From Alistipes sp. (GTDB taxonomy: Bacteria; Bacteroidota; Bacteroidia; Bacteroidales; Rikenellaceae): DNA of 64,000 bases. Where the stretch lies: NCBI GenBank assembly GCA_017532885.1, contig JAFXIS010000017.1, forward strand, positions 62,001-126,000. Direction: 5' to 3'. Below, piece after piece: positions 35,508 to 44,363 of the stretch. A program made the translations under genes and the position numbers. A model generated the notes under the pieces. The model was not told the origin of the DNA, ran no database searches, and worked only from the letters and a program-made list of their open reading frames with translations. Within the stretch, counting starts at the first letter, position 1. Each line of letters starts with the position of its first letter.

Positions 35508-38345
35508 TTACTCAGCCTTCTCGGGACGCATAACAACCTTGATAAGGTTACCATCCTCCAGAATCTTCTTTGCCAAAGCCTGAACATCCTCCGAAGTTAC
35601 TGACTCAACAGCAGCCTCGTAACCATTTACAACATCTACATTATGCTTGTAGTACTCGTTAATGGCATTTGTCCAGTATGAGTTGTTCTTAATCTGCTTG
35701 GTGTAGTCCTTAACAAGGAACTCGCGAGTCTTTGACATATCCTCAGCCAAAGGACCCTCGGCTGCAATCTTCTCAATCTCGGCAACTACAATAGCTGAAA
35801 GCTCGTCAGCCATCTGCTCGTTGGTATCAAATTGGATAAGAAGTGAATACTCCTCTGTAGGTCTTGCATCCAGTGCGCCACGAACGCCTACGCCGTAAGT
35901 TCCACCCTTCTCCTCACGGATTGACTTAAGGTAACGATTATCCAAAGCTGATGAGAAGAACTCCATAACAAGTGAATTCTTCAAATTGTAAGCCTCATCA
36001 CCTAAATAGTAGAACAAAACTGACACCTTAGGCTGCTCCATAGCCTGACGGAAGTCATTCACCACACCTCCGCGTACACAGCGCACACCATCATCAGTAA
36101 AGCTGTTGGTTACCTTCTTCGCTACCGGCAATGAACCGATATACTTCTCAACCAAAGGCTGCAACTCCTCGGGTGACATATTACCGATAAAGTAGAATGT
36201 AAAGTCCTTAGCGTTAGAGTAGAGCTTAGAGTGAGTCGCTGCGAGTTTGTCGAACTCAACCTTCTTCAAGTTCTCTGTTGAAATCTGCTGACGGCGTGGA
36301 GAATCTCCATAAATGGTCTTCATCAACTCCTGCGAGAAGATAAAGTCGGGATTTACCTCCTGATTAGCCAACATCGAAGAGATACGACTCATGAAGTTAT
36401 CGAAATCTGTCTGGTCGAAGCGAGGAGCAGTAAACTGCAGATATACAAGCTGCAACATAGTCTCCACATCCTTCAGCGATGCCTGACCAGAGACAGAGTG
36501 CTCATACTGATCAACCCCTGCTCTAACTGATGCAACCTTACCCGCCAACTGCTTACGCAAATCGCTTGCCGAGAACTTCGAAATACCAGACTCACTCATC
36601 ACACTTGTCATAAGCTGTACTGTCCAGTAATCCTCATCGCTAAAGATAGCCGAACCACCATCAGAGATAGCATTCAGGCGAATGCGGTCAGCCTCATAAT
36701 CAGTCTGCTTCAATACCACCTTCACGCCATTCTTCAATGTCCACTCGGTAGTACCCATAGCCTCATTCTGTGCAACCTTCTTAACCGGTGAGCCCTTCAA
36801 AACAACATCCTCAGAGATAAGCGGCTCAATTACCACATCATCCTTCAATGCCTCAATTTCGCTCGCTGTAACCTCCTGCAATGCAGCCAAAAGCTCAGCC
36901 TCGGTAGGTACTGCTACGCCCTCCTTAGCCGGAGAGTTCACAATAATAACCATATTCTTACCCGGCTGATAGAGCTGCTGTGCTACCTGGTTAATCATTG
37001 CCACATTCATCATCTCTACAATTTGCTTGTCGAGCTGATACTCTGTCTCTGCCGATGGCATAGCTGTGCCCTCACGGAAGTTGTCGATGCAACGCTGTGC
37101 CCAGAAAGCGTGCTTGCGGTCGTTACGGCTGTTGTATTGAGTCTCCAAGCCTGCCAAAACCTTAGCCTTTGCTCGCTCAAACTCGCCCTCGGTGAAGCCC
37201 CAACGGCGGATACGCTCCATCTCGGTAAGGATAGCCTTGTAACCGGTCAAAATCTCGCCATCCTTGGTCATAGCACCACCTACTGTTACATTGAGTGTGG
37301 GGCAAATACCAAAACTTCCGAGAGCACTGAAGTCCGCATTGATGAATGGTGCATTTGGCTTCTCGGACATATCCAACAAGCGCTCAGCTGACATGCGGTC
37401 CATGAGTGATGTCATCACATCAACAAGCTCGGCAGCCATTGTGCCACGCATATTCTTAGGCATAGCCTGCGACTTGTAGATTACATTAACCTGAGAGTAC
37501 TGCTGCTCGGGGTCGGTGAAGATGCTCACGATAGGCTCCTCGTTGTCGGGGATAACCACAACCTCTTTCTTTGCAGCATCAGCCGCAGGTGCAGGGATAT
37601 CGGCCATAATGGTCTTAATCTTATGCTCCACAGCATCGACATCGATATCACCGACCACGACAACTGCCTGATAGTCGGGGCGATACCACTTGTGGTAGAA
37701 GTCGCGGATATCCTGATAAGTAAAGCTCTCCAAGCCCTCCAAGTAACCAATCAAGTTACGCTCGGCATAGATAGAGCCCTTACCCACAGCCTTCAACATA
37801 GCGATAGTTGAACGCCAAGAGGCTCCGTCGCGCGTACGCAACTCCTCCTTGATGACGCCACGCTCGTTGTCAATCTCTTCCTCCTCCAACGAGATGAAGT
37901 GTGACCAATCGTGAAGAATCATCAAAGTTGAGTCGATAACACTCTCGCGAGCTACGGGAACATCGGTCATAAAGTACTGTGTCAAATCCCAAGAGGTGAA
38001 GGCGTTAAGGTTAGCTCCGAACTTCACACCGATTTTCTCCAAATACTCAATCATGGTCTTGTCGGGGTAATTCTTCGTACCGTTGAAGGCCATATGCTCC
38101 AAGAAGTGAGCCAAGCCCTGCTGGTTGTCACCCTCCTGTGCCGCACCTACATCGTGTACGATATAGAAGTTAGCCATACCCTGTGGTTTCTCGTTATGGC
38201 GAATGTAATATGTCAAGCCGTTAGGCAACACGCCCTGACGAATCTCCTTGTCAGCAGGAATAGGCTGCATAGGGTCAGCCTGTGCCATCACTGCCGATGT
38301 CGCGCCCAAAATAAAGGCTACGACCATTAAAAACAATCTTTTCAT
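35508..38345 (-). CDS. M16-family zinc metallopeptidase, periplasmic
   Basis: 945 residues from ATG 38345 (MKRLFLMVVAFILGATSAVMAQ), which opens a signal peptide; a longer frame at 38372 adds 9 residues. Inverted zinc motif HxxEH at 80-84 (HFLEH), with a downstream Glu near 160 (EEIDNERGVIKEE) as third ligand. Two tandem M16 halves, as in PqqL/pitrilysin-like enzymes; the second half (from about 540) lacks the HxxEH, as usual. It probably degrades peptides in the periplasm. Monocistronic, with a -7 box 25 nt upstream. Confidence 0.92.
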   Translation of the reverse strand: MKRLFLMVVAFILGATSAVMAQADPMQPIPADKEIRQGVLPNGLTYYIRHNEKPQGMANFYIVHDVGAAQEGDNQQGLAHFLEHMAFNGTKNYPDKTMIEYLEKIGVKFGANLNAFTSWDLTQYFMTDVPVARESVIDSTLMILHDWSHFISLEEEEIDNERGVIKEELRTRDGASWRSTIAMLKAVGKGSIYAERNLIGYLEGLESFTYQDIRDFYHKWYRPDYQAVVVVGDIDVDAVEHKIKTIMADIPAPAADAAKKEVVVIPDNEEPIVSIFTDPEQQYSQVNVIYKSQAMPKNMRGTMAAELVDVMTSLMDRMSAERLLDMSEKPNAPFINADFSALGSFGICPTLNVTVGGAMTKDGEILTGYKAILTEMERIRRWGFTEGEFERAKAKVLAGLETQYNSRNDRKHAFWAQRCIDNFREGTAMPSAETEYQLDKQIVEMMNVAMINQVAQQLYQPGKNMVIIVNSPAKEGVAVPTEAELLAALQEVTASEIEALKDDVVIEPLISEDVVLKGSPVKKVAQNEAMGTTEWTLKNGVKVVLKQTDYEADRIRLNAISDGGSAIFSDEDYWTVQLMTSVMSESGISKFSASDLRKQLAGKVASVRAGVDQYEHSVSGQASLKDVETMLQLVYLQFTAPRFDQTDFDNFMSRISSMLANQEVNPDFIFSQELMKTIYGDSPRRQQISTENLKKVEFDKLAATHSKLYSNAKDFTFYFIGNMSPEELQPLVEKYIGSLPVAKKVTNSFTDDGVRCVRGGVVNDFRQAMEQPKVSVLFYYLGDEAYNLKNSLVMEFFSSALDNRYLKSIREEKGGTYGVGVRGALDARPTEEYSLLIQFDTNEQMADELSAIVVAEIEKIAAEGPLAEDMSKTREFLVKDYTKQIKNNSYWTNAINEYYKHNVDVVNGYEAAVESVTSEDVQALAKKILEDGNLIKVVMRPEKAE

Positions 38346-38369
38346 AGTTCTAAAAATATTTAGTTGTTG

Positions 38370-38377
38370 CAAATATA
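38370..38377 (-). promoter_or_regulatory. -7 box for the M16 peptidase gene
   Basis: Minus strand TATATTTG, 24 nt before the ATG. A TTTG lies 25 nt further up, a little too far for a normal -33. Confidence 0.5.
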
Positions 38378-38614
38378 CACATTTTGATATAATTGTCTAT
38401 TACAAAGAACGATTATTTAACATTTTTATTAGTCGCACAACCTATTTATTTTACTACAAAGCCACCTTATTTTTTTCATACCTCAAAAATTCGTAATTCC
38501 TCGCCCTACCCAAAGATTTATTATTCAAGACCGAAGGGTATTCGTCGCGAGATAAAAATATTGCCCCTCACGCGATTTTTTATTTTCGCATAACTATCAT
38601 TATAAAAATATTCG

Positions 38615-38622
38615 TATATTTG
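38615..38622 (+). promoter_or_regulatory. -7 box for gdhA
   Basis: TATATTTG, 31 nt before the gdhA ATG; no clear -33 TTTG. Confidence 0.5.
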
Positions 38623-38653
38623 TGATAACGAAACTACTAAAAACTGAAGCAAT

Positions 38654-39994
38654 ATGAATGTACACAATGTAATGGCAGACCTCGAGCGCAAACACCCCGG
38701 TGAGAGCGAGTATCTGCAGGCAGTTCGCGAGGTCCTTGAATCTATCGAAGAAGTTTACAACGAGCATCCCGAATTTGAGAAGGCTAAAATCGTAGAGCGC
38801 ATGGTAGAACCCGACCGTATCTTCACATTCCGCGTAACATGGGTTGATGATAATGGCGAGATTCAGACCAACCTCGGATATCGTGTGCAGTTCAATAGCG
38901 CAATCGGTCCTTACAAGGGAGGTTTGCGTTTCCACTCGGCAGTGAATCCTTCAATGTTGAAGTTCCTCGGCTTCGAGCAGACCTTCAAGAATGCCCTCAC
39001 AACCCTACCGATGGGCGGCGCAAAGGGAGGTTCGGATTTCAGCCCCGTAGGTAAGTCTGATGCCGAGATTATGCGTTTCTGCCAGGCCTTCATGCTTGAG
39101 TTGTGGCGCAATATAGGCGTAGATACCGATGTTCCCGCAGGTGATGTGGGCGTGGGCGGTCGCGAGATAGGATACCTGAATGGCATGTACCAGAAGTTGG
39201 CACGCGAATATCATACCGGTGTTTTGACAGGTAAGGGCATGACTTGGGGAGGCTCGATTCTCCGTCCCGAGGCAACAGGCTTCGGTGCTTTGTACTTTGT
39301 TGAGCATATGCTGGCAAAGGCTGGCAAGAGCCTCAAGGGTGCTACTATTGCCCTCTCGGGCTTCGGAAATGTGGCTTGGGGTGCAGCGAAGAAGGCTACC
39401 GAGCTCGGCGCTAAGGTTATCGCTATTTCGGGTCCCGACGGTGTTGTTTATAACCCCAACGGCATGACCGACGAGAAGATTGACTATATGTTGGAGTTGC
39501 GCGCTTCGAACCGTAATATCGTGGCTCCTTTTGCCGAGAAATTCCCCGACGCTACATTCACCCCCGGCAAGAAAGCTTGGTCTATCAAGTGTGATATCGC
39601 ACTGCCTTGCGCCTTCCAGAACGAGCTGAACGAGGCCGACGCGAAGGAGTTGTTGGCAAACGGCACTTGGTGCGTTGCCGAGGTATCGAATATGGGTTGT
39701 ACCCCCGAGGCTATCCACACATTCCAGGCAGCAGGCATTTTGTTTGCTCCCGGTAAGGCTGTAAATGCCGGTGGCGTAGCGACATCGGGCTTGGAGATGA
39801 CACAGAACTGCATGCACATCTCATGGTCAGGCAAGGAGGTAGACGAGAAGTTGCACTTCATCATGGAGTCTATCCACGAGGCTTGCGTACGCTTTGGCGA
39901 GCAGAAGGATGGCACAATCAACTATGTGAAGGGTGCAAATATCGCCGGCTTTATGAAGGTTGCGCAGGCTATGCTTGAGCAGGGCGTAATCTAA
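38654..39994 (+). CDS. gdhA: NADP-type glutamate dehydrogenase
   Basis: 446 residues, the hexameric bacterial type. It interconverts glutamate with 2-oxoglutarate and ammonia. PYKGGLRFHSAVNPSMLKF, LPMGGAKGGSDF (catalytic Lys) and PAGDVGVGGREIG are typical of the small NADP-linked class; ALSGFGNVAWGAAKKATELG is the nucleotide-binding fold. Cofactor preference is inferred from class. Monocistronic. Together with the glm/mal operon and urease it marks a glutamate-ammonia metabolism. Confidence 0.97.
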   Translation: MNVHNVMADLERKHPGESEYLQAVREVLESIEEVYNEHPEFEKAKIVERMVEPDRIFTFRVTWVDDNGEIQTNLGYRVQFNSAIGPYKGGLRFHSAVNPSMLKFLGFEQTFKNALTTLPMGGAKGGSDFSPVGKSDAEIMRFCQAFMLELWRNIGVDTDVPAGDVGVGGREIGYLNGMYQKLAREYHTGVLTGKGMTWGGSILRPEATGFGALYFVEHMLAKAGKSLKGATIALSGFGNVAWGAAKKATELGAKVIAISGPDGVVYNPNGMTDEKIDYMLELRASNRNIVAPFAEKFPDATFTPGKKAWSIKCDIALPCAFQNELNEADAKELLANGTWCVAEVSNMGCTPEAIHTFQAAGILFAPGKAVNAGGVATSGLEMTQNCMHISWSGKEVDEKLHFIMESIHEACVRFGEQKDGTINYVKGANIAGFMKVAQAMLEQGVI

Positions 39995-40034
39995 AATTAA
40001 GATTTAGGATTCAGAATTATTTTTGAACAAGAAG

Positions 40035-40066
40035 AAGAGGGTGTCCAACAATTTGGGCACCCTCTT
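40035..40066 (+). terminator. Hairpin after gdhA
   Basis: AGAGGGTGTCC, loop, GGGCACCCTCT, 40 nt past the stop. Weak T run; same stem type as at 22476. Confidence 0.55.
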
Positions 40067-40085
40067 GTCACTCTGAGGGCTAAAA

Positions 40086-40180
40086 AAAGATGAAAGAGAT
40101 TCTCACGCAATTATTTTTTTCGTCATTCTGAGGAGGCATTAGCCGACGCGAGAATCTGAAAAAAACAATTGCTCAGAATG
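40086..40180. repeat. Family 2 palindromic intergenic repeat, copy 2
   Basis: The core 40121-40157 matches 9305-9341 at 34 of 37 positions. It is flanked by shorter inverted pieces (AGATTCTCACGC before, GCTCAGAATGACG after). Confidence 0.7.
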
Positions 40181-40311
40181 ACGGCTCAAATCTTCCTCTT
40201 TGCCGAGGTGCGAAGGAGGAAAAGCCGACCTTGCGTCGGGTTAATTTTTAATTTCTTTGCGCCAGCGCTAATTTCTCTAATTTCTCTAAACTCGCTAAAA
40301 CAATTTTGAAT

Positions 40312-40337
40312 TTTGAATTCTGAATTTTGAATTTTCA
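40312..40337. repeat. TTTTGAATT repeat (family 3), copy 3
   Basis: TTTTGAATTC-TGAATTTTGAA-type repeats next to family 1 copy D. Confidence 0.5.
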
Positions 40338-40340
40338 AAA

Positions 40341-40377
40341 GCGAGGCAGATGCCGAAAGAGCCTTGTTATACGGATT
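40341..40377 (-). repeat. Family 1 element, right-arm copy D
   Basis: 37 nt identical, base for base, to 50252-50288 (GCGAGGCAGATGCC to TTATACGGATT). It ends 6 nt after the stop codon of the minus-strand HTCS-like gene. Confidence 0.7.
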
Positions 40378-40383
40378 TGTGCA

Positions 40384-43300
40384 TTACTCGCGATATTGCT
40401 CCAGATATTGATTCGGCAACATACCAAACTGCGCCTGGAAGCACTTTGCAAAGTAGGATGTAGACGAGAATCCCACCATATAGCAAATCTCCGACACGCG
40501 CAACTTATTATCCCCCGACAAAAGCTCCGCGGCAACTTTCAAACGCATCGTGCGCAGATATTCATTAGGCGTAAGCCCCGTCATCTGCTTAATGCGCGTA
40601 AAGAAGAGCGTACGGCTCATGCCCACCGCCGAAGCGATATCCTCAATCGTAATTGCCGTATTGGCGATATTATCCATGATATAGGCATTTACCTGTACCA
40701 TAAACCTGTTCTCGACGAGCGATTTATTATCCCTGCCGCTCTGCACAAAAGGAGTTTTTGAGTATTTGATTCTCAGCTTATTGCGGCTATATATTATAGC
40801 ATGAATCTGGCGGGTTGCAAAATCCGGAGAAGCCCACTTATCGATGCAGAGGTCCGCTCCTGCCGACAACATATTACTCTTTGCCGCAGGAGAACTGTTT
40901 TTGGCAAGCACGATAACCGGAATATCATCAATAACCTCATCTGAGCGTATCGCGCGACAGAACTCCTCTCCGGTCATATCCGGAAGTTGCCAATCGACCA
41001 ATATCAGGTCGTAGCGGCTCTCCCCGATGCGCGAGAGTGCCTCCTGGCCACTATTTACCGTATCGACAAAATAACGCGACGAGAAATAGCGCACAAAGAA
41101 GTCGGTAAACTCCTTATCCTTATCTACCAGCAACAGCGTAGCCTTATACTCGGTGCCATCCTCCGAAATAAACTGCGGAGGCAAAGCCGCAGGTGTAATA
41201 ACCTCCTCTTTTTCAGAGGTATCATCCTCCGAAGTTCGGCGAGGCGTTCCCTTGCTGCCATCGGCATTGTCAATCTCCGAAATACTATCCACAAGTTGCA
41301 AAAGTTTCTGGCAGTTGCGCTGTATCATCTCGGCATCTTTGCGCACTTCGTCACTCAAATCTTGCTGGTGAGCAATACTCTCCGCCGGAGCAACGATAAG
41401 CGACAACGGAGTATAAATCTCCGATGCAATATCCGTAAACCGCTCGAACTTCATCTTCAATACATCGAGGTTATTCTTATGCATCAACGCCTCGATTTGC
41501 TCCTGATGCTGACTCGCGATGCGACGACGCACAAAGGTTGCTATAACGATTAGGATTGCGATGACCATAAATATGTAGACCACAATCATGGCATGCGACA
41601 TCCACCACGGAGGTAACACCTTGATTTCAAACGAGGTGATATCACCAAAAACCTCACCATCATGCGAAGCACTAACCATAAAACGATAGGTTGCCGGAGC
41701 AAGGTTTGTATACGACACGCGGCGCTCGCCGGAGTGCATATAGGTATCGGTCGTAATCCACTCATCGTCGAAATTCTCCAACTTATAACGATAAGTCGTG
41801 CGTTGCGGTGTCGAGTAATTCAATGCAATGAAGCCCAAGCTGAATGACAATTTGCGACTGCGGAACTTCACGCCCTGCTGAGGTATTGTGGGTATCGTCG
41901 CTCGCTTATCGTCCGAGATATTTTGATTCAGCACACTGAAGTTCGACAATACAACCTCAATATTCTCACGCATATAGCGCTGCTTCAGGTCATAAGGATA
42001 GAAGCGGTCAATGCCGTTGTTGCTACCCACATAGATATAGCCCGACGAGGTCTTAATGCCGGAGTTGGCGTTGAAGATATTCGCCGAGAGACCATCCTCC
42101 GAGGTGTATCGCACAAGTGGTCGGTCGGGATGTCTGTAACCATAGTTTATAAGTCCATTATTTGTCGTGAGCCACAACTCCTTATCGGCGTGAAGAATCT
42201 GGAATATGGTACTTATGCCATATGAGCTGTCGGCAAATTCGCGCGTAAGCGTTCCCGACATAATATCATAGCGAAGCAAACCCTGCCCCTGCGTTCCTAT
42301 CCATAGGTTGTTACCCTCGACCAGCAGCGAGCCGATAAACGGAGGAATGCTCTCCTTCGCGTCGGGCGTAAAGTTCTCGAATTGCTTTACCGCGGGCATA
42401 TAACGCAGCAACCCATTTCCATTTGTTGCAAACCATATATTACCCAACGAATCCTCGCATATATTGGCAACGCGACCATTATAGTTGGTGTCGTAAACCA
42501 CCTCTATGCACTGCGTTTGAGGATTGTAGCGGCAGATGTTTCGCATCGTACCAATCCACAACGAGCCCTGCGAATCAGCAAAAATCGAATATACATCGAA
42601 GTCGGCATGCTCCATGCCATGCATCCTGATTTTATATGAGCGCATCGTCGCCAAATCCACACGATACAGGCCATGTGTAATAGTTCCAACCCACAACGCC
42701 CCGTCGTGTATCAGCAACGAATGGATATTCAGATTCGGATAGACATAATCCACGACCACCGAGCGATAACGCTCCGTTGTAGGATTGTAGAGGCTCAAAC
42801 CACCATCGTCACTGCCAATCCAAATATTTCCGCCAACATCCTCACAGAAGCAACTTATAATCTGTCCGCACCCTTCGGGAATCTTCGGCGAGAAGAAGAT
42901 ATTTTGCCCCGCAGGCATGTAGTTCAAACCTCCATAGTATGTTCCAATCCACAATCCGCCATCCCTATCGCAAATCATCGCATGGATAAAGTTGTCGTTC
43001 AGTCCCGTAGTCTGCTTTGTGCGACCATCGTCCTCGACTTTGAATGTGCGCTCGCGCGTATTGAACGACACCAGTCCCTGGTCCGTACCCAATAACAAAA
43101 CGCCCTTTTCACGCTCGGTAATTGCGCGGATATTACCACCTGTAAAGGTAGGAACATTGCGCGAGAAGCGCATCGTTGAGCGGTCAAAGAGGAATAAGTC
43201 ACCCGCCATGCCGGCAATCCAGATATTGCCCACATTATCGGCATATATGGTGCTTATGCGCGATATGGATTGTCGCGTAAGCGAATCTTCAACCTTAAAG

Positions 43301-43983
43301 GTGCTGAAATCATCCTGCTCGGGATTGTAACGACAGATAGAACTGCCGCCCATACCAATCCACACCTGCTGCTCCTCGTCAATGACGATTTTCGCTACCG
43401 TATTGCGTTCAAAGAGCGTCGGATGACTCTTTTCGTCGTATTGCGTGAAGCTCTGCGTCGCGTGATTGTATCGCAGTAGGCCGTGGCCCAATGTTCCAAT
43501 CCACATATTCCCCACATAATCGGCTACCATGGTGTATATCAGCACATTATCCAGAAACTTACCGTCAATCGTTATCTGCAGATGCGAGAACTGCTGCGTA
43601 TGAGTATCGAAAACATCTATTCCGTCAATTGTTCCTATCCATAGGCGGTCACTACTGTCGGGCCTTTCGCTCGTTATGCAATATATATTATCGTTGCTCA
43701 GACCATCCGATTTGCGATAGTCGGCATAGAATTTCGTGAAATCGTGCGAGTTAAAGCGGTTCAAACCGCCCTTTGTGCCTGCCCAGATATAACCGTTATG
43801 GTCTTGAAATATACACTGCACGGTATTCGACGAAAGCCCCTCCATATCGGTATAATGGCGGAAACGCCACTCCGAAGCCACTGCCTCCGAGATAGTTGAG
43901 AGCGTCAGCACCACCAGCCAACACCACAGCATAAGATTTTTTATATATCGCATCATAATCTTTAGCGCTCTTTTTCGGGGCAT
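40384..43983 (-). CDS. HTCS-like regulator: two-component propeller sensor, degenerate kinase, REC, AraC domain
   Basis: 1199 residues from 43983 (a start at 43956, MMRYIKN, is also possible). Signal-like N-terminus, then about 14 two-component propeller repeats (GYIWAGTKGGLN, GNIWFATNGNGL) to residue 700, a Y_Y_Y domain, and a TM helix near 810-825. The dimerisation helix aligns with HisKA but reads SEIYTPLSLI: Ser854 replaces the His. The ATPase domain is absent; a linker of about 60 residues leads to a receiver domain (948-1065, Asp997 present, Thr replaced by Ala) and an AraC-type HTH (1088-1199). Normal HTCS proteins sense glycan breakdown products. No SusCD genes are adjacent. Confidence 0.88.
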   Translation of the reverse strand: MPRKRALKIMMRYIKNLMLWCWLVVLTLSTISEAVASEWRFRHYTDMEGLSSNTVQCIFQDHNGYIWAGTKGGLNRFNSHDFTKFYADYRKSDGLSNDNIYCITSERPDSSDRLWIGTIDGIDVFDTHTQQFSHLQITIDGKFLDNVLIYTMVADYVGNMWIGTLGHGLLRYNHATQSFTQYDEKSHPTLFERNTVAKIVIDEEQQVWIGMGGSSICRYNPEQDDFSTFKVEDSLTRQSISRISTIYADNVGNIWIAGMAGDLFLFDRSTMRFSRNVPTFTGGNIRAITEREKGVLLLGTDQGLVSFNTRERTFKVEDDGRTKQTTGLNDNFIHAMICDRDGGLWIGTYYGGLNYMPAGQNIFFSPKIPEGCGQIISCFCEDVGGNIWIGSDDGGLSLYNPTTERYRSVVVDYVYPNLNIHSLLIHDGALWVGTITHGLYRVDLATMRSYKIRMHGMEHADFDVYSIFADSQGSLWIGTMRNICRYNPQTQCIEVVYDTNYNGRVANICEDSLGNIWFATNGNGLLRYMPAVKQFENFTPDAKESIPPFIGSLLVEGNNLWIGTQGQGLLRYDIMSGTLTREFADSSYGISTIFQILHADKELWLTTNNGLINYGYRHPDRPLVRYTSEDGLSANIFNANSGIKTSSGYIYVGSNNGIDRFYPYDLKQRYMRENIEVVLSNFSVLNQNISDDKRATIPTIPQQGVKFRSRKLSFSLGFIALNYSTPQRTTYRYKLENFDDEWITTDTYMHSGERRVSYTNLAPATYRFMVSASHDGEVFGDITSFEIKVLPPWWMSHAMIVVYIFMVIAILIVIATFVRRRIASQHQEQIEALMHKNNLDVLKMKFERFTDIASEIYTPLSLIVAPAESIAHQQDLSDEVRKDAEMIQRNCQKLLQLVDSISEIDNADGSKGTPRRTSEDDTSEKEEVITPAALPPQFISEDGTEYKATLLLVDKDKEFTDFFVRYFSSRYFVDTVNSGQEALSRIGESRYDLILVDWQLPDMTGEEFCRAIRSDEVIDDIPVIVLAKNSSPAAKSNMLSAGADLCIDKWASPDFATRQIHAIIYSRNKLRIKYSKTPFVQSGRDNKSLVENRFMVQVNAYIMDNIANTAITIEDIASAVGMSRTLFFTRIKQMTGLTPNEYLRTMRLKVAAELLSGDNKLRVSEICYMVGFSSTSYFAKCFQAQFGMLPNQYLEQYRE

Positions 43984-44158
43984 TGTGCCGCCCTATAATC
44001 GCTCCATTACATTAATTCAATGGCGCCACCCTCCCCAAATTTATGTAAAAATAGACTATTTTTGCGACATATCCAATTTTTGGGTGATTTTTTGGGTTAT
44101 GGGAAAAGAAAAAGCGATGTAAGTTGCTGATTATTAGCTTCTTGCATCGCCTTCTTTG

Positions 44159-44230
44159 TAGTGGATAGGGGATTCGAACCCCTATGTCATGCGTGAGAGG
44201 CATGTATCCTAGCCCTTAGATGAATCCACC
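44159..44230 (-). tRNA. tRNA-Glu (CTC anticodon)
   Basis: 72 nt, minus strand. Acceptor GGTGGAT with ATCCACT (G-U at 1-72), D-arm TCTAAGGGCTAGGA, anticodon stem-loop CATGC-CTCTCAC-GCATG giving CTC, T-arm AGGGG-TTCGAAT-CCCCT. The D-loop and anticodon fit Glu (codon GAG). CCA is not encoded. Confidence 0.9.
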
Positions 44231-44247
44231 ATTGTTGTTTCGTGGTG

Positions 44248-44278
44248 CAAATATAGAGCAAAAAAATGATTCTGCAAA
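44248..44278 (-). promoter_or_regulatory. Promoter of tRNA-Glu
   Basis: Minus strand -7 TATATTTG at 44248-44255 and -33 TTTG at 44275-44278, 19-nt spacer, 18 nt before the tRNA. Confidence 0.75.
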
Positions 44279-44363
44279 TTTTTTTCAAAAAAAAGTGCAT
44301 TTTTCTGCCTAAATTGCCTCTCAACGCCCTAAAAAGCGCTTTCGCAAGGGCGGCTATATATTA

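Larger units (their letters stand above)
38346..38653. other. Divergent promoter region between the M16 gene and gdhA
   Basis: 308 nt, AT-rich, with -7 boxes for both genes (38370-38377 minus, 38615-38622 plus). No gene or RNA structure recognised. Confidence 0.6.
39995..40383. other. 389-nt intergenic stretch of repeats between gdhA and the HTCS-like gene
   Basis: No gene. It contains the gdhA hairpin (40035-40066), family 2 repeat copy 2, a GCGCCAGCGCTAATTTC stretch related to one at 50041, the TTTTGAATT repeat and the right arm of family 1 (copy D). Confidence 0.75.
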
